Assembly (NCBI GenBank): GCA_009869945.1
Contig: WIXG01000134.1
Span: 121,499-185,498 of the forward strand
Origin: Mesaphorura yosii
Lineage: Eukaryota; Arthropoda; Collembola; Poduromorpha; Tullbergiidae
DNA length: 64,000 bases
Reading direction: 5' to 3'
The notes under the pieces are model-generated. The model saw only the letters and a list, made by a program, of their open reading frames with translations, was not told where the DNA came from and did no database searches. The position numbers and the translations under genes are program-made. This document shows, one piece after another, positions 1-12,363 of this stretch; the first letter of the stretch is position 1; every line of letters begins with the position of its first letter.

Positions 1-3000
1 ATCATGTCCCTGTGATTTCAAATTATTATTTGTATCTATCTGTCTCAAAAATTATCCTGACTCTTACGTCATACCTTCAGTAGCATGTCATATTTTCGAC
101 CATTTGTTCCAGTACACGCGATTCTCTTGGGCGAGTTAATCCCACCAACAAGGTAGTAAGTTCCACTAAAGGATGAAATTCCTACGAATCCAATAATAAG
201 TTAGACCACAGCACTTATTCAAATCGAATCTTATTCCCAAAATACAGAAATGGCAGAACACTTGCCTACGAAATCTGGCGAGATTTGGTTCGGAACACAT
301 GTCGACGGAATGTAAGCTATAGGGACATGGACAAGTTGAATGTCCTGCAAATTCAACAGCTTAATTGTGGAAGCCATGTTTCTCATCATGCTTTCACCGG
401 GCCCGTCCTTAGTATTTGCCAATTCTATAAGCGCTTCCCAAACTTGTTCCATTTTTTGAATCAAGGAAGTCAAGTCCTTGAATTTCTTCAAATTAGCCAC
501 CAAAGCCTTCGCTGCCTTAACGCGGTCAACTACATTATTGCTCTAGAAGAAGAGATTTAATATGAGCGTGATCCTACCAGATTGTAATTTTACCATTCCA
601 TAGAATGACAAACCTCATCTTTTCGGGAACGAATTTCTTTATCCTTATGAAGTAATGCTTGGGTTAGTAAAACAGGAAAAGTCTGATATGGATGTTCTCT
701 GGCACACGTTGCTAAAGTACAGAATTCGTTATTTAGTAATTTTAACGCCTCATGAGAAGTTCTGATCAAATACTTACTTAGAATATTATGAATAGTCGTG
801 TTGACATTCACATTACTAACCCCCATACGAGCGCTGAGTTGGTGGAGGACCATAACATACTTAATCGATGGCAGCTTGGAATCCTCCACGAGCTTGTTGG
901 CCTCTTTTGCAACATCATCGGTTTCAAAATCTGCTCGTTCCAGCCAAAGACCAATCTAAAATATTTAAGTTGACGGGATACAATGCAGTCAGAATCAACT
1001 TCCGCTCTCAGCTTGCATGGATTACTTACTGCCCGGAAAATAAGCAAATCGTGATCATTACTGTACACCAGCCCCCGTAAATAATGTCGAAGAGCAAACA
1101 AGAGAAATCGTTTCTTTTCCAAAATTGTTGTGTTCATTTCAGCCTGATCAATGTTTGCTTGTTTTCGTAATATGTTTTGCGTCTTCTTGACCTCATCATT
1201 TTTAACTGCATCCGCAAGCGATGATTGTTCTTCTCTGGCCTAGGTGAAATATTTGTAGTAATCAAAGTTCATGTTTTAGAGTAAGTGAAAGGGTCGAGTA
1301 CCTTCTGCAACTGGTTCGCCTTTTCACTGAACATGTCGGACTTCACGTAATTGCATATACTTTGATATTGTGCATCTGCATACCTGACAAAACAGATTCC
1401 TACTATTACCGTTTAGATAGTTTTGCGATGTGCATACAAACGTACTTAGCTATGATCAAGTTGGCTTCAGCTATTTCCTTTAGGTCATATGAACCCTTCT
1501 GAAGATCATAAATTTGGCACGCTTTAAGCAATATCTTCTCTATGATGACCACTGGCCTGTACAGCAAGAAAAGATTAACCTCACACATCAGAACCGAGAG
1601 TAATAGCTTCATACCTTTCTGATTTAGTTTGGACAAGCCATTCGCCTTGAAGAAGCAGAACAGAAGGGTACTCCAAGGTCCCAGGTATTTTATCCACGAC
1701 TCTTTTGATTAAATGGCACGCCAAATTTTGTTCGCCCCGCGCGCAATGGTTTCTAGCCACTTCTATTTGCTTTCTTGTTTTGTTCACATCTTCCAAGAAC
1801 TTCATTGCTGATTTTTCGGCCAGTTCAATTCGTCCGGCCTCTCTTGCTTTACTGACTAATTGATAAACCGAGTCGTCATAAATACGGTCAATATTGTTCG
1901 AGGGACATCGTTGCCGAAACGAACTCAGCAAAACGTTTCGAAGGTAAAGGATGGGCTCCTGATACTTGAAATCAGAAAATCCAAGTCGATCTTGCAACTT
2001 CCATTTGTTCACAAGGCTATCTATGGAATTTTGCGATGCAGGTTGAGAGAAATAATCTTCGGCAGTGCAAAGGCACTGCATATCCGAAAGAAATCCGTGC
2101 ACGTTGGCAGAACTTTCCAAGCTGGCATGCCGCAGTGCTTCGACGATGTTCTGAAAACCACTGCAAAAAGGAAACGGATTGGTCACACTCATGATTATAA
2201 GGTAGAAGCTATGTCCATCTCGAGTACCTTTGAATACTTTCTCTAAGACTAAATGAGTCTCCAGACAAGCCATTTTGAATGCTTTCGAACAAGAATTTAT
2301 TCCGCAATGTTGAGCTACTGTGTTTGTCTTCACTGGTTCTTGTAATATACGTTACTTTGTTGCAATTCAGGTCCCACTTGGAGAGTCGCCATCCGCATTC
2401 ATACTGGATTTCCATAAGGTTAGAGTCAGCACCAGCGCGAAATGCAGAGTCCTCAATGCCTTGCATGTAGGTCCATAAAGTTTCATAAAGTCCAATTTCT
2501 TTCATAGATTTGCACACGCCCAAATGTGAATGTGACGACGGTTGCGAATCGTACAAGCACAGAGATCGCTCCCATTTCTTCATTTGCTGTAAATACTGAA
2601 TGTTGCTGTCGAAATCATACAACCGTGAGTATCCACAACCGTACGTAGCGTCTTGTTCTCCAATGGCTGAGTAAGCCTGCTCAGAAGACTCGGATTAGTG
2701 TTTCGCAAACTCGTAAATTATGAAGTCCTAAAGAAAAGAAGCTTGCCTTGAGAAGGAGAGCCTCAATTTGCTCAGCCTGATTACGACTTTGTGGAAAAGA
2801 GGTAGTATCCTGGGAATAAAATTCGTCGTTATCGGAAAGCGACACGTCTGACTCGTTGTACCTGTAAACAGGACAGCAAATTGAAAAACACTGCCACTTT
2901 AAGAAGACCCATGTATGGTTTCCGCTTACCACAGGGCGTATATTTCCGCGTATAAGATTGATGTCAGATACGCACCACAAAACTGAGCTGCCTTCGCCAA

Positions 3001-6000
3001 GTCCAAATAATTCAAATCTAACCAGAAGTTGTTGTCCCAAGGGGTTGTTCTGTAGAAAGCAATGGCAAAAGTTACACAATCGTGCTCCTGAAAACTAAAG
3101 AACGTGCATACTTGAAGAGAATAGAATGAGGGCTTACTTCGAACCTCCTTTCATTTCCTCTGGAACTGTGTGTTCACGTAAGAATTGAACTATTCCAAGT
3201 ATGCAGCGGAGAGCCAGCTTATTATGATGAATAGAATTCAAATTCTTCCCATTAACTGAAAACAAACAAAGTATACGTAGACAGATTATTGAGAGCTTAT
3301 TGACCAGCCCCTGAACAACTGGACCTAATGAATCAGACCTGGAGAAGGACCATGTGCGGAGCGAGGAGCTGAACCATCCAACTCGAGAGCCTTGAAATGG
3401 TTCAAAAACCGCTGAATGTACGATCCAATCAAATTTCTGACGGCTGGAGTCGAACGGCCGGAGTACAGAAGGTAAAACACAATGAAGGGAATGATGTCCT
3501 CACAAAATTCAACCTATATATTTGGAATTTAAATATGTTGAACTTAACATGCTCTACGAAAGAATGCAGCTTTGGTTGAGGCATGGCCACTACCAATACC
3601 TTTTGTTTACAAAGTGGGACTAATCTCGAAGCCAACCCCTCGGGATGAAGCGGCGCAATCAATCCACATGTCAGCTGAATTATCCATGTATTGTAATCGA
3701 TATTTTCGTTGAATTCGTCGAATTTCAATTTCGCTTCGAGCAGCTGAGTGTTCACTTTGCCACTACTTCTTGCTGATGCATTGACCGACATGAATGGAGT
3801 TAAAAGTGAGAAGAGGGGATAGTTCCTCAATTTGATTTCGGTATTGACAATTTGGTCGCATTCTGCGACTTCCAAAAGTGACTGAAGAACTTCTCCCGTG
3901 CTGATAACAGTCTCAAAATTGTCATCGGTTAGATAGCACACGACGGATTCAATTATCGAAGGGATTGCGGTTATCATTGACGTTATCTTCGATTTTCTTC
4001 CAAATGGTGGCATCACCAAAACTGACAAGTCCACGGGTCCAACTTCACCCAAACAGCGACAAGCTTCAAATACCATCTGGAAAGAAACAGAAATGAGACA
4101 CAGAATAGAACCCTTCGGTAACAGTATCAGGAAGGCGCGTTTCACGGTGCAAATTAAGTTACCTCCTGATCGTTGGCGCGCATGCTGATTCCAACTAGCT
4201 GCTTGAGCAGTTTGTGAAGTATATTGTTCTTGCACTCATCCATAAATCTCTTGCCCTCTAATTCTCGTGCTAAATATTCCAACTCTGATTTTCTGGAAGC
4301 CAGCAGCTGCTTCAAATATCTCAATCTTTCTGTTGATAACGCGCTATCAGATTCACCCACGTCTACAAAACAAACTTCTAACTCTTTCTTTAAAGTCCAA
4401 CGTTGATTTCCTTTTCTATTCGCGCATATGTCCCTGAACTCTTGGAAAATGTCTTCGCCGGCATTCCCATCAGCTTCTGGGAACGGGTCCAAGGCTATAA
4501 TTTCGTCGACAAAGGAACCTCCATTCGTGTGAAGGAAAAATTGAAGCGCTTCTCGGATAATTTCATGTAATCCAGGGAACTTCAACCTCAAGCTGACCAA
4601 ACGCCTGATGATCAAACGGAAGTGAATTCGTAGCTCTCTTAAACAAAGGTCCAACAGTTTAGCACAGCAACTGAGTGTTAAACGCAATACACATCGCAGG
4701 AATCTTTCGTCTTCTGTCTGGAACAGTCTTATGTAGGAGTGCACCAAAAATTTACACAAGAATTCTTTCAACCGTTCGAAGATGTTTTTCGGTTCCGAAA
4801 ACAAGAGCTTGACGAAGAACGAGTATTGGTGGAGTCGCCAGTACTTGTCTAGGTGATCTTGAGCGTTGTGGACTCGACCAAGAAGCGTTAGGAGTATTTT
4901 GTAAATGCTTTTCGATGAGGCTTGCAGAAGATGCCCAATGATACTAACTTTTCGCGGTGAACTTTCCTTCAGAAATTCTAATCCGACACGAATGCCATCC
5001 TCATCGTAGAAAGGTGGTTCAGGCTCGGGTAGAACGATTTCAGGACAACCCCAGACTTCAGTAATACTGGGGCTGTAAGTTATGGAAATAACGTTCAGGA
5101 TGACGTCCCCCAAACGGTCCTGCATTAAAGCTTCAACCACATTTTTGCCGCCCAGACTTGTAATGAGGCGTTTGTGTTCTTCATTCGCTTGAGCGATATG
5201 CTTTGGAACGCTCGAACAGGGCTCCTTGCAATACTTCAGCATTGCCAGATGTGGTGACAAGCGGCCCATTATAGCTCCGTAGCATTCCTGGATATTACAA
5301 GGTCATTTCTTAAGCAAGCAGTAACAACTTCATCACAAAAGTAGCTCACCCTAACTGTGTCCTCTAAAGTTGCACCAATTCTAGAAGCAAAAGCATTTAG
5401 GGCATCTGTCTGATTATGCTCAAATAATTCCAGGGTGATTTCCTTCTTAAATTTGTGGCAAAATTCAGAACACTGACTGCATCCTAAGAATTCGAACGGA
5501 AATTCCTACACAGAAACAAAAAATTAACGTCTATTTTCAGTCTCAAACTTTGACACTATTGAAAGTCGTACCTCAATCTTGTATCCCATTTTGATCCACT
5601 TGAAGATAAGATATGATATGTTGGATGTAGTGACTTTTATGAAGTTAGGGTAGACACTGTTGAGTGCCCTGCAGGACAAAGGCACATCCACTGCCTTTAA
5701 CTTGATAAACAGGATCAAAGAAAACAACACCTTCCTTTGTTCAAAGGGGTATGCAATCACAGCTTTTGCCAAAGATGAAAGCACGAGAGATGTTCTGTTG
5801 AATTTTTCATCGACATCGTCCGGATGGGTCCCTTTCTTCTGATACAACGATGTAAGTGAAAGTAAGAACTTGCAGCGTAATACCAACATAAACTTACAGG
5901 TACATTGAAGGCATTCATTAAGTCCTCGTGAAGTTTAGTGTACAATTTCTTCCTTTTATCAATAGCTTCTCGTATCAGTTCAATTTTATATCGGCCCGAT

Positions 6001-9000
6001 ATCGACGACGATGAGAGAAAAACTTCATGTATTGTGCTGATAGTTAACATTCTTACAAGATGACTTCTGCTGCGAAGCGTCGAACTCAAAGTTGTCAGGA
6101 TCTGAATGTACGTTTCTGTATCCGTGTTCTTGTCTTTCGAGAAAAACCAACTCCAACTCAATACTGGGTCGTTCTACGAAAAAAAAATTCCATTGGTGAA
6201 TTCAAAATGGGAAGCTTCTTCTTACAATAGTTCTTATTGATCTGGCGTACCTGTGCCAATACTGACAGCATTTTGAATGCGGCCTTGCAAACTTGAATGT
6301 TGTAGTCCATAATCTTAACTGCGAATCCTCCAACAAGTCTCATCAATTTGCGTTTGACCAACTCCGCCTCAGTATCATCCGAATCTTTTGCAACAGCCGG
6401 AGTCAGAGCTGAAATGGAAGCTCCATTAAAAGGTTTTTTCAAGCAATCCATCAAGCTGTTTATAAATATTCTCACCAGCAAACAGGTTCCAAAGTTTCGC
6501 ATTGCAATCAGAATTTGTAAAGTAAACTCGACAAACTTTTTGGAGTAATTCAAAGAGGCGATTGTGCAGCGTTCTGTCTTTCTGAATTACGGGGACAATG
6601 GAACGAACGAACACTTCACACTGATAGATAAAAACAAATGATTGTAAGTTCATGAACAAATGGTGGTCAGTGGTAAAGAGAATTTTGTCAGTATTCAATT
6701 TCCTTACCAGGTCGAATTGGTACGTGTGTAAAATGTAAAAGTCTTCGCTGTTCAAGTCATCCAAAATCTCACCAAAGAAGTTGCTTCTCGCATCTGAGAT
6801 TTATTTCAAAATTTAGAAAATGCTGTCTAACTAAAGCAACAAATTAAATCGGCATCTTACTACTGCTTAGCCCGAATTCCAAGAGGTATTTCAAAGCTTC
6901 CAATGAAGAATTCGCTAATTTTTGGAAGTCTTTCAACAAATTAATCGTGAAGACATCTTCGGCGTACGGCATGACGACGGTTTTGTCGCCTGAAATAAAG
7001 AGAACATGACGTCTTCTCCAACACCAGCTAATCTTAGGTCTTAGGGGATGACTACCTGCTGCGTATCTGTGTAGTCCTGACCGAAATACTTTTCTCAAGA
7101 ATTCTATCACTTGCTCAGGATAATACGCAGCTAAAAGTTCGCGAGCTTCAGTGCAAAAGTGGTCAGGTTGTAGGAAGGTTCTCATCATTTGGAGCAGGGA
7201 ATGAATGCGGTCTAAATTCTTTGAGTGAGTATCTAAAAATTGGTTAACTCCAAGCTCGTATTCGTTGATTAATCGCACGAACAAATCTTCCAATTTCTTC
7301 TTCAGCCAGATTCCAAATTCATTGTCAGTGACGATGCGGTGCTTCACCAACACATTAAAAATGTTCAGCAACAGGTTGGCACGATTTTGAATGTAACCCA
7401 GCCGTTTCAAAAATTCGTCAGGATTTCGAGTTGACTGAGGCACTCTCACTTTGACATCCACTGCGTCTTGCTGAAGTTGATGGACCAGATCTGTTGCGAC
7501 TTCTTGCTGAACAACGAAAACATCACTGCCCATCGCGACCTCTGCCTTCAAAGCAGAATCTCTGGCATCGGATGGTCCCTTAATGAAGTTCATCGCCAGA
7601 AGTACTTCTTCAAATTCTTCATGCCGAGATTCTCCATTGAACTCCCCAGTTTGACTCTGCACGAAATTCTCGTTCATGTGAACTTGCTGAATCAAGATGT
7701 GCGATTTTCTCACAATAAGTGAACACAAGAGTGTTGCGATTTCCTTCTCGGAATAGTTGTGAGACTTCTCACATTTCGAATTAAGAAGCCAATTAATCAG
7801 AGCGATTCTGGACGTGAAGTTTTTTTCCTGTAGCGCGTCACAAGCCATGGAGCTTGTTTCTATTTTGATTTGAGGAACGGTGCAATTCGTCAGGAATGTC
7901 GTCAACAGTTGCAAATTGACTTTGCTCAGAGTCAACGATTCACTAACGAACAACTTCAATAAGGAATCAATGGCTGAGGGCTGTGCGAAGATTACTAGTT
8001 GCCGAACAAGTTCACAAACTTGCTGCTTTGTTTCGCCCTCGGGCGACTTAGCTTGACGCGTGAGCAATTTGATCGAGGTATTCCAGACATCGCTCCAAGA
8101 TTTCGATCTTTCTTGCACCACACCTTTGTTGCCCAAATATGTTTCTTGCTTCAACATGATGAGAAAGAAGTCATAAATTTCGCCCCTGTCAGCCAAGCTG
8201 CTGCTTAGAAACTTCAATCCTATTTGAAGCAAAGTCGAGAACGTAGACTTGTCTTCTATCAACTCGGGGAAACAATTCAGGGCTCTTTTGATATATTCCA
8301 TCCTTAATAATCAGAAAGAAACAAAGACAGGATGAATACAAAATAGTATTACTTAAAATTACAATAATTGACTAATTCACATTCAAAAACGTACCAAATT
8401 AGTTGTCCCTCTGATGGCTGTATCATGGCGACGTGTGTGACAATGGAATTGAATGTTCTGACGTTCATTTGCTTCTTGTTGGATGGACCCTCAGCTGGGT
8501 CTCTCATCTCGTCAGCAATCTCAAGGTTCGTTACCTTCGAATGGAGAAATTAACTTTCATGGGTACTTTCTACTGGAATATATCTTACGAGGCTTTCTTA
8601 ATTTCTTACTTGTTTCGTGATTTGGACAAATAACGCGTAAAGCTGCGATGAAAGCTTCTCAACTTGCAAATATCCTGAGTTCTTCTTGGATACAATTCTT
8701 TGAAAACTGTCGTAACAATACATGTAAATGTCTTCCACAATAGTTCGCCATTCCTGAAGACTCGCAGCACAAAAGGCAAAAGAATTGAAGTCCACATCAA
8801 ACGGGCTATGCAGTTTGACTTGAATCATGAGGAAGTCTATCAGTGCAGCCTGCACATTAAGAATTGACGAATGCATATTTTCCATTTTCTATCACTTCCA
8901 TGAATTACAGTTAGACTTTCTACTGACTTTTCCAACTTCATCATCATTCGCAAGAGAAGGAATGTTTAGGAGATCGGAAATTACGTCTTCACCAAATTTG

Positions 9001-10235
9001 CACAAAGCGTGACGAAATTCAACAGCGTTCTGTGGAAGATATCATGAATTAGGATGAGTTGAAGCACATTTTGAAGATTTCAATAAAGAAATTATCAGCC
9101 TTACACAGCGACAAAGATGTACAGCGCCCTGTAGTAATCTCGTCTTTGTCGAAACACCGTTTTCGCGATTTTTCAGATTGATAACAAAGAACTCGATAAC
9201 CCTGCATACAAAACAGAAATAAAACATGAGCTGTTGTTGCATTTTCTCAAGGTCATAATCATCAAACTTTCAAACTCACTGATTTCGCAAAATGTGCAAC
9301 AATTCAGGAAACCCAGAGGCGAATATGATGACCTTATTAAGGGTGTCAAGTATCACGTCCTTAGGCACCGGTGTTTCTCTTCCGTGTAAAATCAGAATGT
9401 TGACTAAAAGTTCTGTATTAAAACATAGATGAACGTTTACGGTTTTCCACGACTTAATTGCATTAGCGGCCACAACTCAATTCTTACTTTTCCAGTGGTC
9501 CTTATTCATTGTGGCGGTGTAATGATGTACTTTCAGAAGGTCGTTCAAAATATTAAGAAGTCCCAATGCCAAAGTTGAGACATGCTCCTCGTTAGTGAAA
9601 GTGTTGTTTATGAATCTGAGAAGAGTGCTCATTTCCAAGTAAGGACGAGCTATATTTGAAAAACAAGATGGTGAAACTTTTGAGGCACTATCCAACTTTC
9701 CGGTCTGTAAGCAAGCGACTTACTCGTATTAGCTTTCTTAATGACAGACTGCACCAGACTGAACAGACTCTGCTTTCGCTGTTCCGAAACTTTCGCCTTT
9801 GAGATTTCCTGAAGCAAGTAAGTTATAAAAATAGGGTCAGTTCAATTAATCTTAGTTGCATGTGAACGTTTTTCTTACCGTATCAAAATACGATTCCATT
9901 TGAGTAAAAACCACATTCCATGTCACCAAATTATTGCGCTTCGGAAGCGACGAATTTCGATTCAATTCTATTTGAACTTCATTGTCTTGCAGTAAACTCT
10001 CAATGCTTTCCAAAGCATTCTACAACGAAAGCAAGTAAATATTTTCCTAGCAAAATCAAAATGGCGGACTGGAAACTTTGAAAGCCGGAATCATGTTGAG
10101 ACGTACCTGTTTCTCTTTCACCTTTGCTCCTTTGTTCTTAAGTGTGTGAAAATTGTTAATTAGTGGACTCACAGCAGACCATTGTCCAGTGGCAAGTGAA
10201 ATCGACTCGTCTGCTTCACTTAAGGAAGACGACAT
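1..10235 (-). CDS. ATM: ATM serine/threonine kinase (PIKK family), 5' part; kinase domain beyond window
   Basis: ATM is the apical kinase of the DNA double-strand-break response. I read 33 exons: 10107-10235, 9879-10019, 9724-9808, 9488-9649, 9280-9412, 9105-9201, 8928-9029, 8610-8888, 8395-8534, 7056-8302, 6861-6989, 6708-6793, 6476-6620, 6251-6408, 5898-6173, 5572-5838, 5350-5505, 4163-5287, 3600-4076, 3339-3513, 3138-3255, 2930-3049, 2747-2861, 2228-2676, 1615-2160, 1446-1556, 1302-1383, 1030-1239, 778-955, 614-711, 266-542, 75-181, 1-9. They join in phase to 2643 residues with no stop, near the length expected before the kinase domain of a ~3050-residue ATM. Family landmarks in order: a TAN-like N-terminus (WNVVF), LDPFP and [11 protein letters not shown] in the helical solenoid, [15 protein letters not shown], the FAT motifs [22 protein letters not shown] and HQLSARMG, then VGGINSPK and LLKGHD entering the kinase lobe. 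The catalytic and FATC parts lie outside. Two introns appear to use GC donors. Most introns are 39-100 nt. Confidence 0.95.
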
Positions 10236-11029
10236 GTTTCAAACCTTGAAGATACGCCAAGAATTGAGACTCCTAGAATCACAAAGTCAGTCAGTCGGGA
10301 AAAGAAGGCATCCTTAATATTTAGTCCTCACCTGCAAGAATGTTATCTGCTGCCCAACCAGTTGAGAAAACGTTGCGGTAAGAAATGTAGTCAGCTAATT
10401 GCTAACCATCGTCATTTTCGACTTGGACGTTGGGCCTCCTTGAATTCTTGCAACTTCACCGAAGCTGGACACATCAAATTAATGGAATGCACCACTTCCT
10501 AATTAATTAAAACTTTAAAATGCCAACTAAAATTGAGACATGTCAAAGTCGCCCTAAAATCTCGCATGTTGGAATGACACTCGGAACTCGGTTTCTTGTC
10601 TCAGACTTTGCTGCTATCATCTGAGATCTGAGCCCGCTGTTGGCTTAATTCGCAAGGAAATGAAAAAGTTGTCGGTCGCAAACTTTGTCGTTCGCCCTTC
10701 ACACCATCTACCACTCTCGTATCTCGCATGTTATACTTTTCGCGTACTTCTTCAAAATAATCGGACTTGGCCTTTGCTGAATTCCAATTCTAATTCTAAT
10801 CAGCCTCAGCTCAGCTGGAATTCATTTCATGGTGTCCGTCCATGAGTGGATCTCCGGTCGTAATTATACCATTTATTGGTGAAAATAGTTATCTTTGCAG
10901 ATTCAGTCAAAGTTAGGCTCCTTTGCTTGTAAATATTTTAGAGCGACGATCGAGGAGTGGGAGCGGTGTCGAATTAATCAACTAAATCTTAAATAACTAA
11001 CTGCCCTGTGACAAGTTCTAGCTGCACCA
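10236..11029. promoter_or_regulatory. Divergent intergenic region between ATM and the Rieske gene
   Basis: This 794-bp gap separates the ATM start codon (minus) from the Rieske start codon (plus), so it must hold both 5' UTRs and probably both promoters. I see no convincing ORF; a plus-strand open stretch at 10660-10845 resembles no family I know. No canonical TATA box stands out at a plausible position. Whether the genes share one bidirectional promoter is inference from the layout. Confidence 0.5.
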
Positions 11030-12151
11030 ATGTTCACCGTTGTAGCGATGTCACCTTATCTGAAAGGAACAACATCAGTTGTTCAAAGCTTGAAGCCAGT
11101 ATTGAGCCCAGCAGCAAATGTGCCCAAAACTGCAGCAGTGCTGAATCAAATTTATGGTCAAGAAAGGCTGACTGGGAAATCACTGGTTGCATACGCCCCG
11201 AAGAGAGGATCAGTGGAGCCGATTACATCATTATTTTCAACAACTACGATCCGCTATGCTCACAGTGACGTTAAGGTTCCTGATTTCTCTGCGTACAGGC
11301 GTAAAGATGTTCAGGACAGTTCAGCGAGGACACGAGAAAGTGCTCCAAGTAAGATTTCTGCGTGAAATGCATTAGTGCCCTTGTCCACTCAAGACTTGAT
11401 AATAATAATAATATTCCTTTTACTCATTTAGACCGCCAGGGGTTTACTTACATGATCGTTGGTGGAGGTAAGTGAAATCGCAAAAGAGAAATTGCCATCT
11501 GGCAATCAGGCAGGAATTAATTTCACCGTGTTTACAGCCGGTGGAGTTGGTGGTATTTACAGCGCAAAAAGCATAGTCACTTATCTTGTCGGTAGCATGA
11601 GTGCATCAGCTGATGTGCTTGCTCTCGCCCAATGTGAAGTCAAATTAGGTGATATCCCTGAAGGAAAGAACGTGACATTTAAATGGCGAGGAAAGCCACT
11701 GTTTATCAGACACAGGTATGCTTTAACGAAAGGCTTGACACTTGACACTGCCAGTGCAATTGTTCAACCACATTGGTTCTTTGATTTCTTTGTAGAACTG
11801 CTGAAGAAATTGAACGAGAGAACAACATCGATCTCGGCAGCCTACGCGACCCACAGAAGGATTCGGAACGAACGAAGAAACCTGAATGGCTGATTGTTAT
11901 AGGAGTTTGTACTCATTTGGGCTGCGTACCTATCGCAAATGCTGGTGCGCAAAATTTATAACTTCCGCATTCTCTTCCTAATTGCAATTTACAAAACTGT
12001 TCTTTTATCAGGCGACTTTGGTGGATACTACTGCCCTTGCCATGGTTCGCATTACGACGCTTCGGGAAGAATTCGGAAGGGCCCTGCACCTCTGAACTTA
12101 GAGGTCCCAATCTACGAATTTCCTGATGACACGACTGTAGTTGTTGGTTAA
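11030..12151 (+). CDS. UQCRFS1: Cytochrome b-c1 complex Rieske iron-sulfur subunit
   Basis: This is the 2Fe-2S subunit of mitochondrial complex III, which passes electrons from ubiquinol to cytochrome c1. Five exons (11030-11348, 11432-11467, 11538-11715, 11796-11944, 12012-12151) join in phase to 273 residues, the usual length (human 274). The first ~75 residues look like a mitochondrial presequence. [14 protein letters not shown] marks the start of the mature protein. One membrane helix at about 118-140 is followed by the hinge [12 protein letters not shown]. The cluster motifs are intact: CTHLGC (C216, H218 bind the cluster, C221 the disulfide) and CPCHGS (C235, H238 bind the cluster, C237 the disulfide). 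The C-terminus [13 protein letters not shown] is typical. Exon 2 is only 36 nt. A polyadenylation signal AATAAA lies at 12290-12295. The start is the first ATG of an open frame giving a credible presequence. Confidence 0.98.
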
Positions 12152-12286
12152 ACTGCCATTTAGTAGCGTACTATAGATGAAGCAAGAGTTCACGAATATT
12201 TAAATCTTAAACCTTATCCTGTCATTAAATTTCAACAAAACGGTAGGCAAGACTTAAATTTCTGGTTTGATTCATTCAGTTATGAG

Positions 12287-12295
12287 TTTAATAAA
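12287..12295. terminator. Overlapping polyadenylation signals for convergent genes
   Basis: The nine bases TTTAATAAA contain AATAAA on the plus strand (12290-12295) and, overlapping it, ATTAAA on the minus strand (TTTAAT at 12287-12292). The Rieske stop codon is 136 nt to the left and the LigB-like stop codon about 70 nt to the right, both workable distances. A second plus-strand signal, ATTAAA, is at 12224-12229. Use by both genes is inferred. Confidence 0.55.
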
Positions 12296-12363
12296 GACAA
12301 CTCATTACCATACAGAACAATAAGAAGTTAGTGAAGTTAACAAAGTGCATCAAATCTTATTAT

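Noticed and set aside
1446-1636. Exons of the ATM FAT region read as independent small genes
   Set aside because: Each has good splice sites and joins in phase with its neighbours into the ATM frame with conserved family motifs.
2228-2345. An intron inside ATM exon 2228-2676 starting at a GTAACG near 2342
   Set aside because: The frame stays open through it and the translated stretch [18 protein letters not shown] fits the ATM family; possible acceptors gave stops or lost the match.
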